This document shows, piece by piece, positions 17,610 through 26,101 of a stretch of DNA of 64,000 nt (the first letter of the stretch is position 1; every line of letters starts with the position of its first letter). A program made the position numbers and the translations under genes. Origin of the DNA: Symbiopectobacterium sp050472005 (GTDB lineage Bacteria > Pseudomonadota > Gammaproteobacteria > Enterobacterales > Enterobacteriaceae); assembly GCF_050472005.1 (NCBI RefSeq), contig NZ_JBGOGS010000001.1:930001-994000 (forward strand), given 5' to 3'. The notes beneath the pieces are model-generated. The model worked only from the letters and a program-made list of their open reading frames with translations, searched no databases and was not told the DNA's origin.

Positions 17610-18594
17610 TATCTGCGAAGCAGCTTCCCGGCCCTCCATACGCTTTGTAAAACCCCGCACGGAAGACCAGCAGGCAATGTGGCTGCCCTACATCGGGTCC
17701 GTGGCTCGCTGATACGGCAACGCGTTAAAACCACCAACCAGATGCACGCTTTTTTACTGGAGTTCGGTGTCAGTCTGCCTCGCGGTATTGCCGTGATACG
17801 GCGTCTGGCCGCGGTGCTGGAAGAAAATGATTTCCCACCTTATCTGGCAAGGCTTCTGAGCAGACTTCACAGCCAGTATATTTACCTCAACGGGGAAATT
17901 GATGAAACCGATAAGGAACTGAAAACCCACCTTGCGGAGGATGAAACTGCCCAACGTCTGCTGACCATTCCCGGCGTCGGGCCGATAACAGCGAGCCTGT
18001 TAGCCACACCCCTGGGGGATGGTAAAAACCATGCCAGCAGCCGTGATTTTGCGGCTTCGACAGGGCTGGTTCCCCGTCAGTACAGCACGGGTGGGAAGAC
18101 GACACTGATGGGCATCAGCAAGCGGGGTGACAAGAATCTGCGACGGCGGCTGGTGCAATGCGCGCGGGTGTTTATGCAGCGGCTGGAACACAACCCAGGG
18201 CGTCTGGCAGAGTGGGTTACAAAGCAGCTTGTCAGCCTCACTCGAATGTGGTGGCGTGTGCGCTGGCGAACAAACTTGCGCGGATAGCCTGGGCGGTGAC
18301 AGTCCATCAGGCGGCGTTCAGCAAATAAAAGAGCCACCGAAAAAAATCGCTGGCTCAGTGAGTTAACAGATTACTTTCTGGTTTTGCGACGACAGATAAT
18401 TGATGACATGAACGGCATATCGGCCTGCTGATGAACCTGACATAAAAAATGGCTCTATGAAGCCGAGGGCTTCTTAAGGTTCGGCAGGCGTGGAACTCAT
18501 CGTGGCGCGGGCATTAATGCCCACCAGACGCCGAATAGATTTACGCAAGCCCATCATAAATCAAAATCTGTGTTGCAAAAACGGGGGTGACCAT
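17610..18594 (+). pseudogene. IS110-family transposase, piece 3, and right end
   Basis: Reads I-C-E-A-A-S-R-P-S-I-R-F-V, shifts frame near 17680, continues V-K-T-T-N-Q-M-H-A-F-L-L-E-F-G and the C-terminal I-P-G-V-G-P-I-T-A-S-L-L and S-S-R-D-F-A-A-S-T-G-L-V-P-R-Q, shifts again near 18230, and ends at TAA 18328. A hairpin (GAGCCA...TGGCTC) follows, and the element closes with GGGGGTGACCAT at 18583-18594, the inverse of the left end at 14503. Confidence 0.85.
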
Positions 18595-18942
18595 AGATTT
18601 TTTTTGCTGTTTTTTAGGAAAAGGCTTTCAAAAACAGTGGGGTGTTAGGGAACGAAACGCCATATAAAACCATTAAATTCATCCCTCTAAACAGTGATTA
18701 TGCTTGCGTTGGCACCTAAAATCCGCGCTGTTCTTCGATTAACGGCTTAAAAAAAGTACCACGGCTCGCCTCGATTCAGCGTAAAATGTGATCTGCTTTA
18801 CAGATTTTGGTCGGTGTAGGCGCTGCCTTTGGCGTAGCCCGGCCATTTTTCTGTTCACGTGCAGCGTTCGATGCCGCTTCCTGCGGCGCGACGCGCTGCC
18901 GATTTTCTTTCTACGTTGTTGATATCTGGTAGTGTGCAGCCC
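18595..18942 (+). promoter_or_regulatory. sotB upstream region with CRP-like site
   Basis: A 348-bp gap. TGTGA at 18787-18791 and TTACA at 18798-18802 with a 6-bp spacer match the CRP consensus with one mismatch, and the left half is extended as AAATGTGATCT. No ORF or RNA gene was recognised in the rest. Confidence 0.5.
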
Positions 18943-20130
18943 ATGACCCTTTCATCCCGTTCGATAGCATGGTTTCGTGTTATCAGTCTCGCTATGGCGG
19001 CCTTTATTTTTAATACCGCTGAATTTACGCCCGTTGCCTTGTTGTCCGATATTGCCGTCAGTTTTTCGATGAGCGCCGCACAGCTCGGGTTGATTATCAC
19101 GATTTATGCCTGGGTGGTGGGCACCATGTCGTTGCCCTTTATGCTGGCATGCAGTGATATGGAACGGCGGGGACTGCTGATCAATGTGTTTATCCTGTTC
19201 GCCGTGTGCAACGTCATTTCTAGTTTGGCCTGGAATTTCTGGGTGCTGGTGGCGGCACGTATCGGTGTGGCGTTGGCACATGCCATTTTCTGGTCAATTA
19301 CAGCCTCGTTGGCGGTGCGTTTGGCACCGCCGGGCAAGAAAGCGCAGGCGCTGAGCCTGTTGGCAACCGGCACCGCGCTGGCAATGGTACTGGGCCTGCC
19401 ACTCGGTCGTCTAATCGGGCAGTACATGGGGTGGCGCGTCACCTTCAGCGGTATTGGCGTGGTGGCTGTTGTAATTCTGCTGGTGTTGATGAAACTGTTG
19501 CCTCCGTTGCCCAGCAGCCATTCTGGTTCGCTGAAAAGCCTGCCATTGCTGCTTAAGCGCCCGGCGCTGCTGTGTATTTATGCACTGACGGTGCTGGTGG
19601 TGACGGCCCATTTTACCGCTTACAGCTATATCGAACCTTTCGTGCAGCGGGTCGCCGGATTAAGCGAAAATTTCACCACCGTATTGCTGCTGATTTTTGG
19701 CGGTGCCGGTATCATCGGCAGCATGCTTTTCAGCCGCTACAGCAATCGCTATCCAGCGGGCTTTCTGGTGGCGAGCATCGTGGCATTGCCGTTGTGCATG
19801 GCGCTGTTGTTTCCAATGACCAATAATCCATTGGGATTGTCCATCGTCTGTGTGCTGTGGGGCATCGTTATCATGGCGCTGAGCCTTGGCATGCAGGTAA
19901 AAGTCCTGACGCTGGCTTCTGATGCTACGGATGTTGCCATGGCATTGTTCTCCGGCATCTATAATCTGGGTATCGGCGGTGGTGCGTTGCTGGGCAACCA
20001 GATCATCACGCATGTCGGCATGAATGAGATTGGTTTTGTGGGGGCTTCACTGGGTGGCATTGCGCTGCTGTGGTGCCTGTTCATTTTTCAGCGCTATGCG
20101 CTCGTGTTTAGCCATGCTGTCATGAAGTAA
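18943..20130 (+). CDS. sotB: sugar efflux transporter
   Basis: 395-aa major facilitator matching E. coli SotB/YdeA over its whole length: A-A-F-I-F-N-T-A-E-F-T-P-V near the N terminus, T-A-S-L-A-V-R-L-A-P-P-G-K-K-A-Q-A, G-T-A-L-A-M-V-L-G-L-P-L-G-R, and A-T-D-V-A-M-A-L-F-S-G-I-Y-N. The family exports arabinose and related sugars at the inner membrane with about 12 helices. ATG 18943 gives the family length; the open frame upstream to 18859 is unconserved. A CRP-like site lies 140 bp upstream. The gene is intact. Confidence 0.93.
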   Translation: MTLSSRSIAWFRVISLAMAAFIFNTAEFTPVALLSDIAVSFSMSAAQLGLIITIYAWVVGTMSLPFMLACSDMERRGLLINVFILFAVCNVISSLAWNFWVLVAARIGVALAHAIFWSITASLAVRLAPPGKKAQALSLLATGTALAMVLGLPLGRLIGQYMGWRVTFSGIGVVAVVILLVLMKLLPPLPSSHSGSLKSLPLLLKRPALLCIYALTVLVVTAHFTAYSYIEPFVQRVAGLSENFTTVLLLIFGGAGIIGSMLFSRYSNRYPAGFLVASIVALPLCMALLFPMTNNPLGLSIVCVLWGIVIMALSLGMQVKVLTLASDATDVAMALFSGIYNLGIGGGALLGNQIITHVGMNEIGFVGASLGGIALLWCLFIFQRYALVFSHAVMK

Positions 20131-20277
20131 TGTCATGATTGGATAACATGCTTTGTTGAGGCGAGGTGCGTGATGGATTTGCAGTATGCACATTGGATAA
20201 CGCGCACCGCAGTGGTTGCGACAGCCGTGGCGCTGCTGTTATTTATAGTCAAGCGACTTAATTTTGATTACACCATA

Positions 20278-20369
20278 TAGCCAAGCGACATTATTTTGAT
20301 AACAATTAGCTGTATTTTTTTGCCACATATCAGGACATTAGCTGTAATCATTTTTAAGTCGGTTTGCTA
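20278..20369 (-). repeat. MITE1 copy 10, clean insertion in IS630-A
   Basis: Inserted at the TA of CCATATGG next to the end of the transposase gene. TA on both sides, and removal restores the IS630-A sequence. Confidence 0.93.
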
Positions 20370-21183
20370 TATGGATTGAGAACAAAATCTCTGTATCGCA
20401 ACCACTCTCTCTTTTTTTGCTTTTTGCTTGTGCCCATTTATGCTCAATGGGGTTAAGATCTGGCGAATATGTAGGCAAATGCTCCACCATATACCCTGCA
20501 TCGATGATGACTTGTTGAATATTATGTTTTTTGTGAAAAGCTGCATTGTCCATCACGATTACCCTGTTTTTAGGGAGTACTGGGATAAGGACTTGTGTGA
20601 CCCAGGAATAGAAAACATCGCTGTTAATATTGATATCAAATAATCCGATAGCAAACAGCGTTGTGCCTAATAACGCGCCGATAACATTTGTTCTTCCCTT
20701 GGCTCCCCCGTTCTTCAGGCCAAAACACCGTTGACCTTTTGGGGAATAGCCGTGAGTCCGTGGGGTATCGTGTGGAAAACCACTTTCATCAATAAAAACA
20801 ACAGGCTTAGCTTCTTTTTCATACTGTTGTATTTTTTGTTGAAATGCTTGCCGGGCGCTTTCGTCGGCTTTCGGATGACGTAGCGTTTTTTTATAGGTCA
20901 ATCCCAGCTTTTTAAGAGCTTGCCAAATGGCCTTCTGACAAACGCCAAAACGCTCTGCACGTTCTTTTTGGTAAGCATCTGGATATGGTTCAACATCTTT
21001 TATCAACTCGGATTTATCGCTCTTTCGCTGACGCGTGGTCGATGCTTTTGACGCTATTTGATTAATCCAACGCGATACAGAGGCAGGGCCAATCCGAAAT
21101 TGCTTCGCTGTTTCTCGGATACTCAACCCTTCTTCTTCCCGTGTAGATATCACTTTACGTCTAAAATCAATTGAATAGCTCAT
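20338..21183 (-). CDS. IS630-A transposase, catalytically complete
   Basis: 281-aa frame: helix-turn-helix (T-A-K-Q-F-R-I-G-P-A-S-V-S-R-W), then the DDE domain with F-I-D-E-S-G-F-P-H-D, V-M-D-N-A-A-F-H and L-N-P-I-E-H-K-W, so both Asp and the Glu are present. MITE1 replaces the last few residues: the normal ending S-V-H-M-V becomes S-I-H-I-A-N-R-L-K-N-D-Y-S with a stop supplied by MITE1. The change is outside the catalytic core. It is the best candidate in the window for the enzyme that moves IS630-A and MITE1. Confidence 0.88.
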   Translation of the reverse strand: MSYSIDFRRKVISTREEEGLSIRETAKQFRIGPASVSRWINQIASKASTTRQRKSDKSELIKDVEPYPDAYQKERAERFGVCQKAIWQALKKLGLTYKKTLRHPKADESARQAFQQKIQQYEKEAKPVVFIDESGFPHDTPRTHGYSPKGQRCFGLKNGGAKGRTNVIGALLGTTLFAIGLFDININSDVFYSWVTQVLIPVLPKNRVIVMDNAAFHKKHNIQQVIIDAGYMVEHLPTYSPDLNPIEHKWAQAKSKKRESGCDTEILFSIHIANRLKNDYS

Positions 21184-21518
21184 TTAAATAATGTAATCAA
21201 AATTAAGTCGTTTGGCTATACCGCCGTAGCCGGTGCGCTGTTGGTAGGATTGCTTAGCTCCAGCGTGATGCGCAACATTGTGCAAACGCCTGTGCTGACC
21301 CCTGAAATTCAGGCACAGGTGAATCTCGATAATATTAACTTTATCAGTAATGATCGCCTGCTCACCGTGCTGTCGCAAACCACGACAACGCCAGAACAAG
21401 TGGCTGAAGCGGTGCGCGTCAACGAGGAATCGCGCCTGAAAGCGCTGAAGTTTGGTATGCTGATCATGGCCTTCTTGTCCATGATGGCGATCATCCCGGC
21501 AGGCCGACTGCCTTGCTA

Positions 21519-21610
21519 TAGCTAAGCGACATTATTTTGATAACAATTAGCTGTATTTTTTTGCCACATATCAGGGCATTGGCTGTAATCATTTTTAAGT
21601 CGGTTGGCTA
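21519..21610 (-). repeat. MITE1 copy 11, clean insertion in the MFS gene
   Basis: TA at 21517-21518 and 21611-21612. Removal restores R-L-P-C-Y-L-P-G-E in frame. Confidence 0.93.
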
Positions 21611-21734
21611 TATCTACCCGGTGAACTTCCTGCGGATAATCTGGATCAAGAGCCAACCAAATAGATTAATATCGGCGCCTCCCTTCATCTTCGACGCAAG
21701 CCGGAGATCTCTGCGAAAAAAACGCATCTCTTCT

Positions 21735-21768
21735 GCAAGAGATTCCCCGCTTTCGCGGGAATGACAGA
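21735..21768. repeat. palindromic intergenic repeat
   Basis: AAGAGATTCCCCGCTTTCGC followed by GGGAATGAC: a short palindrome (CCCGC/GCGGG core) of a kind common between proteobacterial genes. Confidence 0.5.
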
Positions 21769-21792
21769 GGTGGGCGGGAATGGCTGTTTGAT

Positions 21793-21818
21793 GCTCCGGT
21801 GACTACCGGAGCCTTTTG
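21793..21818. terminator. intrinsic terminator between MFS remnant and aguA
   Basis: Perfect 7-bp stem GCTCCGG/CCGGAGC with a 6-nt loop, followed on the plus strand by CTTTTGG. It could serve both convergent units. Confidence 0.7.
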
Positions 21819-21835
21819 GTGATAGAGAAACCGGC

Positions 21836-22933
21836 TTAACGGACCGACGGTATCTGCTGAGTAATGCAGTGAATGTTGCCACCGCCTAACAGAATTTCGC
21901 GCGCAGGCACGCCTACAATGGCGTAATCTGGGAACATCTGTTGCAGCAGGTCACGCGCCGTATCATCGGTATGCGCATCCAGTAACGGGAAGATAATTTG
22001 CTGATTGCTGATCAGAAAATTTACGTAAGAACCCGCCAGACGCGAACCGGCTAAACGTTCAATCGCATCACCCGATGCGACACCCGCCGCTTCCTCTTCC
22101 GTGGCATAGAGCGGACCCGGCGCAGGCAGCTTCCAGATCTTCAGAGGACGCCCTTGGGCATCCCGAGCCTGGGATAAAACCTGATACGCCGCGACAGAGC
22201 GCGCATACTGCGGATCGTTTTCATCATCCGTCCAGTGCAACGCCACTTCACCGGGGCGCACAAAACAGCACATGTTATCGATGTGGCCGTCGGTTTCGTC
22301 GTTATACACCCCTTCTTCCAACCAGATAATGGTGGAAATATTGAGGTAGTCACGCATCAACTGCTCAATCTCAGCCTCACTCAGATGAGGGTTGCGGTTC
22401 GGATTCAGCAAGCATTCTGCCGTGGTCAACAGCGTGCCTTCTCCATCAACGTGAATAGAGCCGCCTTCCAGAATCAGCGGTGCCGCATAGCGTGCATCAC
22501 CGTGGTGCGCCAACACCTGCTGCGCGACTTGTTCATCCTGTCGCCAGTCGTCGTACAACCCGCCCAACTCGCCGCCCCAAGCGTTAAACTGGCAGTCGAT
22601 ACCCCGGCGCTCACCGTTACCGTTTAGCACCACGATCGGTCCAGTATCACGCATCCAAGCATCATCGCTTTCCATCGCAACCATCGTCACCGTTGCAGGC
22701 ATCAGGCTACGCGCCTGCGCCATCTGCTGCGCTGGCACGCCCATGATCACCTGCGTCTTCTGACCAATCGCCTGTGCCACTGCGGCAAACGTCTGCTGCG
22801 CAGGCAAGGCATTATTACGCCAGTTATCCAACCGGTAGGGCCAGATCATCCACACCGCATCATGAGGTGCCCATTCGGCAGGCATAAAAAAGCCATCCTG
22901 ACGCGGCGTCGAAGTGAGAGTCGAAGGTGACAT
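21836..22933 (-). CDS. aguA: agmatine deiminase
   Basis: Converts agmatine to N-carbamoylputrescine and ammonia. The 365-aa protein of the guanidino-group-modifying (pentein) fold carries the catalytic Cys356 in G-G-G-N-I-H-C-I-T-Q and conserved W-M-R-D-T-G-P and D-E-T-D-G-H-I-D-N. It starts 3 bp after the aguB stop codon, so the two are co-transcribed, together giving putrescine from arginine-derived agmatine. An in-frame complete gene. Confidence 0.95.
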   Translation of the reverse strand: MSPSTLTSTPRQDGFFMPAEWAPHDAVWMIWPYRLDNWRNNALPAQQTFAAVAQAIGQKTQVIMGVPAQQMAQARSLMPATVTMVAMESDDAWMRDTGPIVVLNGNGERRGIDCQFNAWGGELGGLYDDWRQDEQVAQQVLAHHGDARYAAPLILEGGSIHVDGEGTLLTTAECLLNPNRNPHLSEAEIEQLMRDYLNISTIIWLEEGVYNDETDGHIDNMCCFVRPGEVALHWTDDENDPQYARSVAAYQVLSQARDAQGRPLKIWKLPAPGPLYATEEEAAGVASGDAIERLAGSRLAGSYVNFLISNQQIIFPLLDAHTDDTARDLLQQMFPDYAIVGVPAREILLGGGNIHCITQQIPSVR

Positions 22934-22936
22934 CGA

Positions 22937-23821
22937 TTATCTCCGGGTCTTGCCGTCAGAAGTGCCGAGCGCTGTGTACATCTCCGGGCGACGGTCGCGG
23001 AACAGCCCCCAACTGGCGCGTTGCGCGGCGATCGCTTCCAGATCGAAGGTGTGCACCAGCACCGCTTCATCCGTTTTGTTCGCCTGCGCCAACAGCGCAC
23101 CGGTTTGATCGGCAACGAAAGAAGAGCCGTAGAAGGTCATTTCCAGCCCATCGATATATTTGCTCGCTTCAGTCCCAATACGGTTAGAGGCAATCACCGG
23201 CACCAGATTGGCAGCCGCGTGGCCCTGTTGCACGCGCGTCCAGTGTGGCTGGCTGTCGATATCCGGATAGGCCGGTTCAGAACCGATAGCGGTAGGGTAG
23301 AAAATCAGCTCTGCGCCCTGCAACGCGAGGCTGCGCGCGGTTTCCGGGAACCACTGGTCCCAGCAGATGCCCACACCCACTTTAGCGTAACGCGTCTGCC
23401 ACACCTTGAAGCCGGTATCGCCAGGGATAAAGAACTGCTTTTCCTGATACGCCGGACCATTGGGAATGTGCGTTTTACGGTACACATCCAGCACGCTACC
23501 GTCGGAGTCAATCATCACCAACGAGTTGTAATAGGCATTATTGGCGCGCTCAAAGAAGCTCAGCGGCAATACCACCTCAAGCTCAGCCGCCAGTGCGGAG
23601 AAGTGTTTGATAAGCGGGCTGGTTTCCAGCGTTTGTGCCAGAGCATAGTGCTCGGGACTCTGATCGATACAGAAGTAAGGCGCGGCGAACAGCTCCTGAA
23701 TCAGGATTATTTGAGCACCCTTGGCGTGCGCCTGTCGCACCAGTTTTTCGGCATTCTCAATATTCTTGGGCAGATCCCAGGAACACGCCATCTGCGTTGC
23801 GGCAACGGTCACTTTTGTCAT
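22937..23821 (-). CDS. aguB: N-carbamoylputrescine amidase
   Basis: Hydrolyses N-carbamoylputrescine to putrescine, CO2 and ammonia. The 294-aa nitrilase-superfamily enzyme has the Glu-Lys-Cys triad E43 (I-Q-E-L-F), K116 (Y-R-K-T-H) and C153 (G-I-C-W-D-Q-W-F-P-E). First gene of the aguB-aguA operon. The start at ATG 23821 follows AGAGG. Promoter lies in the 74-bp gap to the XRE/2TM pseudogene; no operator was recognised. Confidence 0.95.
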   Translation of the reverse strand: MTKVTVAATQMACSWDLPKNIENAEKLVRQAHAKGAQIILIQELFAAPYFCIDQSPEHYALAQTLETSPLIKHFSALAAELEVVLPLSFFERANNAYYNSLVMIDSDGSVLDVYRKTHIPNGPAYQEKQFFIPGDTGFKVWQTRYAKVGVGICWDQWFPETARSLALQGAELIFYPTAIGSEPAYPDIDSQPHWTRVQQGHAAANLVPVIASNRIGTEASKYIDGLEMTFYGSSFVADQTGALLAQANKTDEAVLVHTFDLEAIAAQRASWGLFRDRRPEMYTALGTSDGKTRR

Positions 23822-23895
23822 GCGAAGACCTCTATTATTATCTCTCTATTACGCTGGCTCAATGCCAGCACTACCCGTTTAAGTGTATGACGCTA

Positions 23896-24465
23896 TTATG
23901 GCTTACGCAGCACTCGCTGTACACGCGACTGCTCCCAGCGCTGCCAACGATCGCGCAGCCAGAACACCTTCACGGCATTCAGCGCCAGAAAACTGCCCCA
24001 GATTAGCAGCGGCCACAGGAACCAGTGGGAGCCTGGCGATGTCATTCGGTTCACCACGAACAGCACCAGATTGACCACAACATAAACCACAAGCGAGCGC
24101 CAGAAACGGCTCTCTTGCCGCACCTGACGTTTCGCTGCCTGAACGCGCAGCTCAAGCGATTCTCCGCTCAGGGTTTGCTCACTCTCTTCCGTCATCAACT
24201 CGGTATAGCCAAGCTATATTATTTTGATAACAATTAGCTGTATTTTTTTGCCACATATCAGGGCATTGACTGTAATCATTTTTAAGTCGGTTGGCTATAA
24301 CATTCACGCCAAACGCTGCGCGATGGCACCGAGAGTATCCAAACTGGCACGCTCACCATTCTCGATACGCTGAACGGTTCTGACGCTTAAGGAGGAGAGT
24401 TCCGCCAGTTACTCCTAGGACCAGGCGCGGGCAAGGCGTAATGTTTTAATCGGATTGGTCTTCAT
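23896..24465 (-). pseudogene. XRE-type regulator with 2TM domain, two nonsense codons and a MITE1
   Basis: Joined around MITE1 the frame reads M-K-T-N-P-I-K-T-L-R-L-A-R-A-W-S, then TAG, E, TAA, then L-A-E-L-S-S-L-S-V-R-T-V-Q-R-I-E-N-G and A-I-A-Q-R-L-A-V-N-V-T-E-L-M-T-E-E. The two stops stand where relatives have Gln (W-S-Q-E-Q-L-A). The C-terminal part (23896-24203) is open and has two membrane segments around V-V-Y-V-V-V-N-L-V-L-F and L-L-I-W-G-S-F-L. These are small membrane-anchored HTH proteins of unknown target. The C-terminal half alone might still be translated. Confidence 0.78.
24206..24297 (-). repeat. MITE1 copy 12, clean insertion in the XRE/2TM gene
   Basis: TA at 24204-24205 and 24298-24299. 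Removal restores N-V-T-E-L-M in frame. Confidence 0.93.
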
Positions 24466-24588
24466 GCTGGTTTTCCTCATGGCTGTTTTTTCAACGCTAT
24501 TTTTTAAAGAAATAAAAAACACAGCCTCAACCTACGCCCGCTTAGCTGCCGCGAACACGACAGCGACCTGACAGACTGCCACATCAAG

Positions 24589-24632
24589 AAAAAAAACCAC
24601 CCTCTCGTCATACGGCGGGATGGCTTTTATTG
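24589..24632 (-). terminator. pfkA terminator
   Basis: On the minus strand CCATCCC...GGGTGG is followed by an eight-T run, 25 bp after the pfkA stop. Confidence 0.65.
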
Positions 24633-24654
24633 CGAAAGAATACAGGCACCAGAT

Positions 24655-25617
24655 TTAGAACAGCTTTCTCGCCGTCTCCAGCCAATCACGCTTGAAGGGC
24701 CGTTTCATGTTCTCAATGGCATCGATGATATCGTGGTGCACCATTTTTTCGTTCTGAATACCGACGCAGCGACCGCCGTAGCCTTGCAGCAGCAGTTCAA
24801 TAGAATACGCGCCCATACGCGACGCCAAAATACGGTCATAAGCTACCGGGGAGCCGCCACGTTGAATGTGGCCCAGCACCGTAGAACGCGTTTCACGCCC
24901 GGTTTCTCTTTCAATATAGCGTGCCAGTTCGTCGATATCGCAGATGTGCTCAGTAATGGCGACAATGGCGTGTTTTTTCCCTTTAGCGATGCCTGCTTTG
25001 ATTTCACACACCAGATCTTCCGATTTAAACTCTTCTTCCGGTAACACAATAAATTCGCAGCCCCCGGCAATCGCCGCGGCCAGCGTCAGATCGCCGCAGT
25101 GGCGTCCCATCACTTCCACGATGGAAATACGTTGGTGAGAAGAAGAGGTATCGCGTAAACGGTCAATGGCTTCCAGTGCGGTTTCCAGTGCGGTGAAATA
25201 CCCAATGGTGTAGTCGGTGCCTGCCACATCGTTATCGATGGTGCCCGGCAGGCCAGTACACGGAAAGCCCATTTCAGTCAAGCGCTTGGCCCCCATGTAA
25301 GAACCGTCACCGCCGATCACCACCAGGGCATCCAGACCACGGTTTTTCATGTTCTGTACCGCGACTTCACGTACGTGATCGTCGCGAAACTCGGGGAAAC
25401 GCGCCGATCCTAAAAAGGTGCCGCCGCGGTTGATAACATCAGACACGCTGTAGCGGTCCAACTGCTCCATGCGATCCTGGTACAAGCCCTGATAGCCATC
25501 ATAGATACCGTAGACTTCCAAACCTTCCGTCAGCGCCGCGCGTACTACGCCGCGAATCGCCGCATTCATGCCTGGCGCATCGCCACCGCTCGTCAATACT
25601 CCGATTTTCTTGATCAT
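24655..25617 (-). CDS. pfkA: 6-phosphofructokinase I
   Basis: Phosphorylates fructose 6-phosphate with ATP in glycolysis; allosteric tetramer. The 320-aa sequence matches E. coli PfkA in length: ATP site G-G-D-A-P-G-M-N (11-18) and G-G-D-G-S, catalytic P-G-T-I-D-N-D, M-G-R-H-C-G, and effector region residues near R-G-G-S-P. Start ATG 25617 with GAGG upstream. The native upstream neighbours (fieF, cpxP) are gone; MITE1 begins 93 bp before the start, leaving a short promoter region. Confidence 0.96.
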   Translation of the reverse strand: MIKKIGVLTSGGDAPGMNAAIRGVVRAALTEGLEVYGIYDGYQGLYQDRMEQLDRYSVSDVINRGGTFLGSARFPEFRDDHVREVAVQNMKNRGLDALVVIGGDGSYMGAKRLTEMGFPCTGLPGTIDNDVAGTDYTIGYFTALETALEAIDRLRDTSSSHQRISIVEVMGRHCGDLTLAAAIAGGCEFIVLPEEEFKSEDLVCEIKAGIAKGKKHAIVAITEHICDIDELARYIERETGRETRSTVLGHIQRGGSPVAYDRILASRMGAYSIELLLQGYGGRCVGIQNEKMVHHDIIDAIENMKRPFKRDWLETARKLF

Positions 25618-25710
25618 GACAACCTCTGGACTTGTAGATGTAGTTTTACAGGATGTTTCTATCGAACGGGCCGCCGTGGCGAACCATCGCTCACCTTTTT
25701 AGGCATATTA

Positions 25711-25802
25711 TAGCCAAGCGACATTATTTTGATAACAATTAGCTGTATTTTTTTGCCACATATCAGGGCATTGGCTGTAATCATTTTTAAGTCGTTTTGC
25801 TA
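25711..25802 (-). repeat. MITE1 copy 13 (reverse), junction pfkA/IS4
   Basis: 92 bp. The left flank is the pfkA upstream region and the right flank IS4 starting at its TA in the W-Y-Y-W-R motif. Confidence 0.9.
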
Positions 25803-26101
25803 TATTACTGGCGCTGGGGTATTGAATCCTTTTTTAAGCTGCTGAAAGGTGCCGGTCATGATGTAGAAAAATGGCTTCAGCGCAGTGCTGGTGCCCTGCT
25901 ACGCAGGTTATTGATAGCTAGCATGGCATGTGTGCTGGTATGGCGGCTGCAACGCGCTGAAGGAGACGACAATGCGGCAGCCCGTCAGTTAATTTGCCGA
26001 TTATCCGGACGACAACAAAAACGAGGGCGTAAAGAAAGCGCCCCAGCGCTGCTTGCCGGACTATCCATCCTGCTAAATACCTTGACGTTATTAGCAGACT
26101 A
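25803..26101 (+). pseudogene. IS4-family transposase fragment C, main part
   Basis: Begins Y-W-R-W-G-I-E-S-F-F-K-L-L-K at MITE1 and runs to L-L-A-D-Y-T, where IS630-B interrupts it. The remaining tail is at 27193-27258. Confidence 0.87.

Larger units (their letters stand above)
20246..21218 (-). mobile_element. IS630-A, full-length copy with nested MITE1
   Basis: TA duplications at 20244-20245 and 21219-21220. Without the nested MITE1 (20278-20369 plus TA) the length is 879 bp, identical to the copy at 15061. It is the only copy here with an intact catalytic triad. Confidence 0.93.
20173..21664 (+). pseudogene. MFS-type membrane protein C-terminal part, split by IS630-A and MITE1
   Basis: Removing IS630-A (20246-21218 plus TA) and MITE1 (21519-21610 plus TA) gives one open frame: M-D-L-Q-Y-A-H-W, a hydrophobic segment running into T-A-V-A-G-A-L-L-V-G-L-L, a loop T-P-E-I-Q-A-Q-V-N-L-D-N-I-N-F, a second membrane segment, A-G-R-L-P-C-Y-L-P-G-E-L-P and a stop at 21664. 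The loop and the R-L-P-x-Y-x-P-G-E tail resemble the C terminus of drug-efflux MFS proteins; the bulk of such a protein is missing upstream. Whether the ATG at 20173 is a real start is unclear. Confidence 0.6.
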
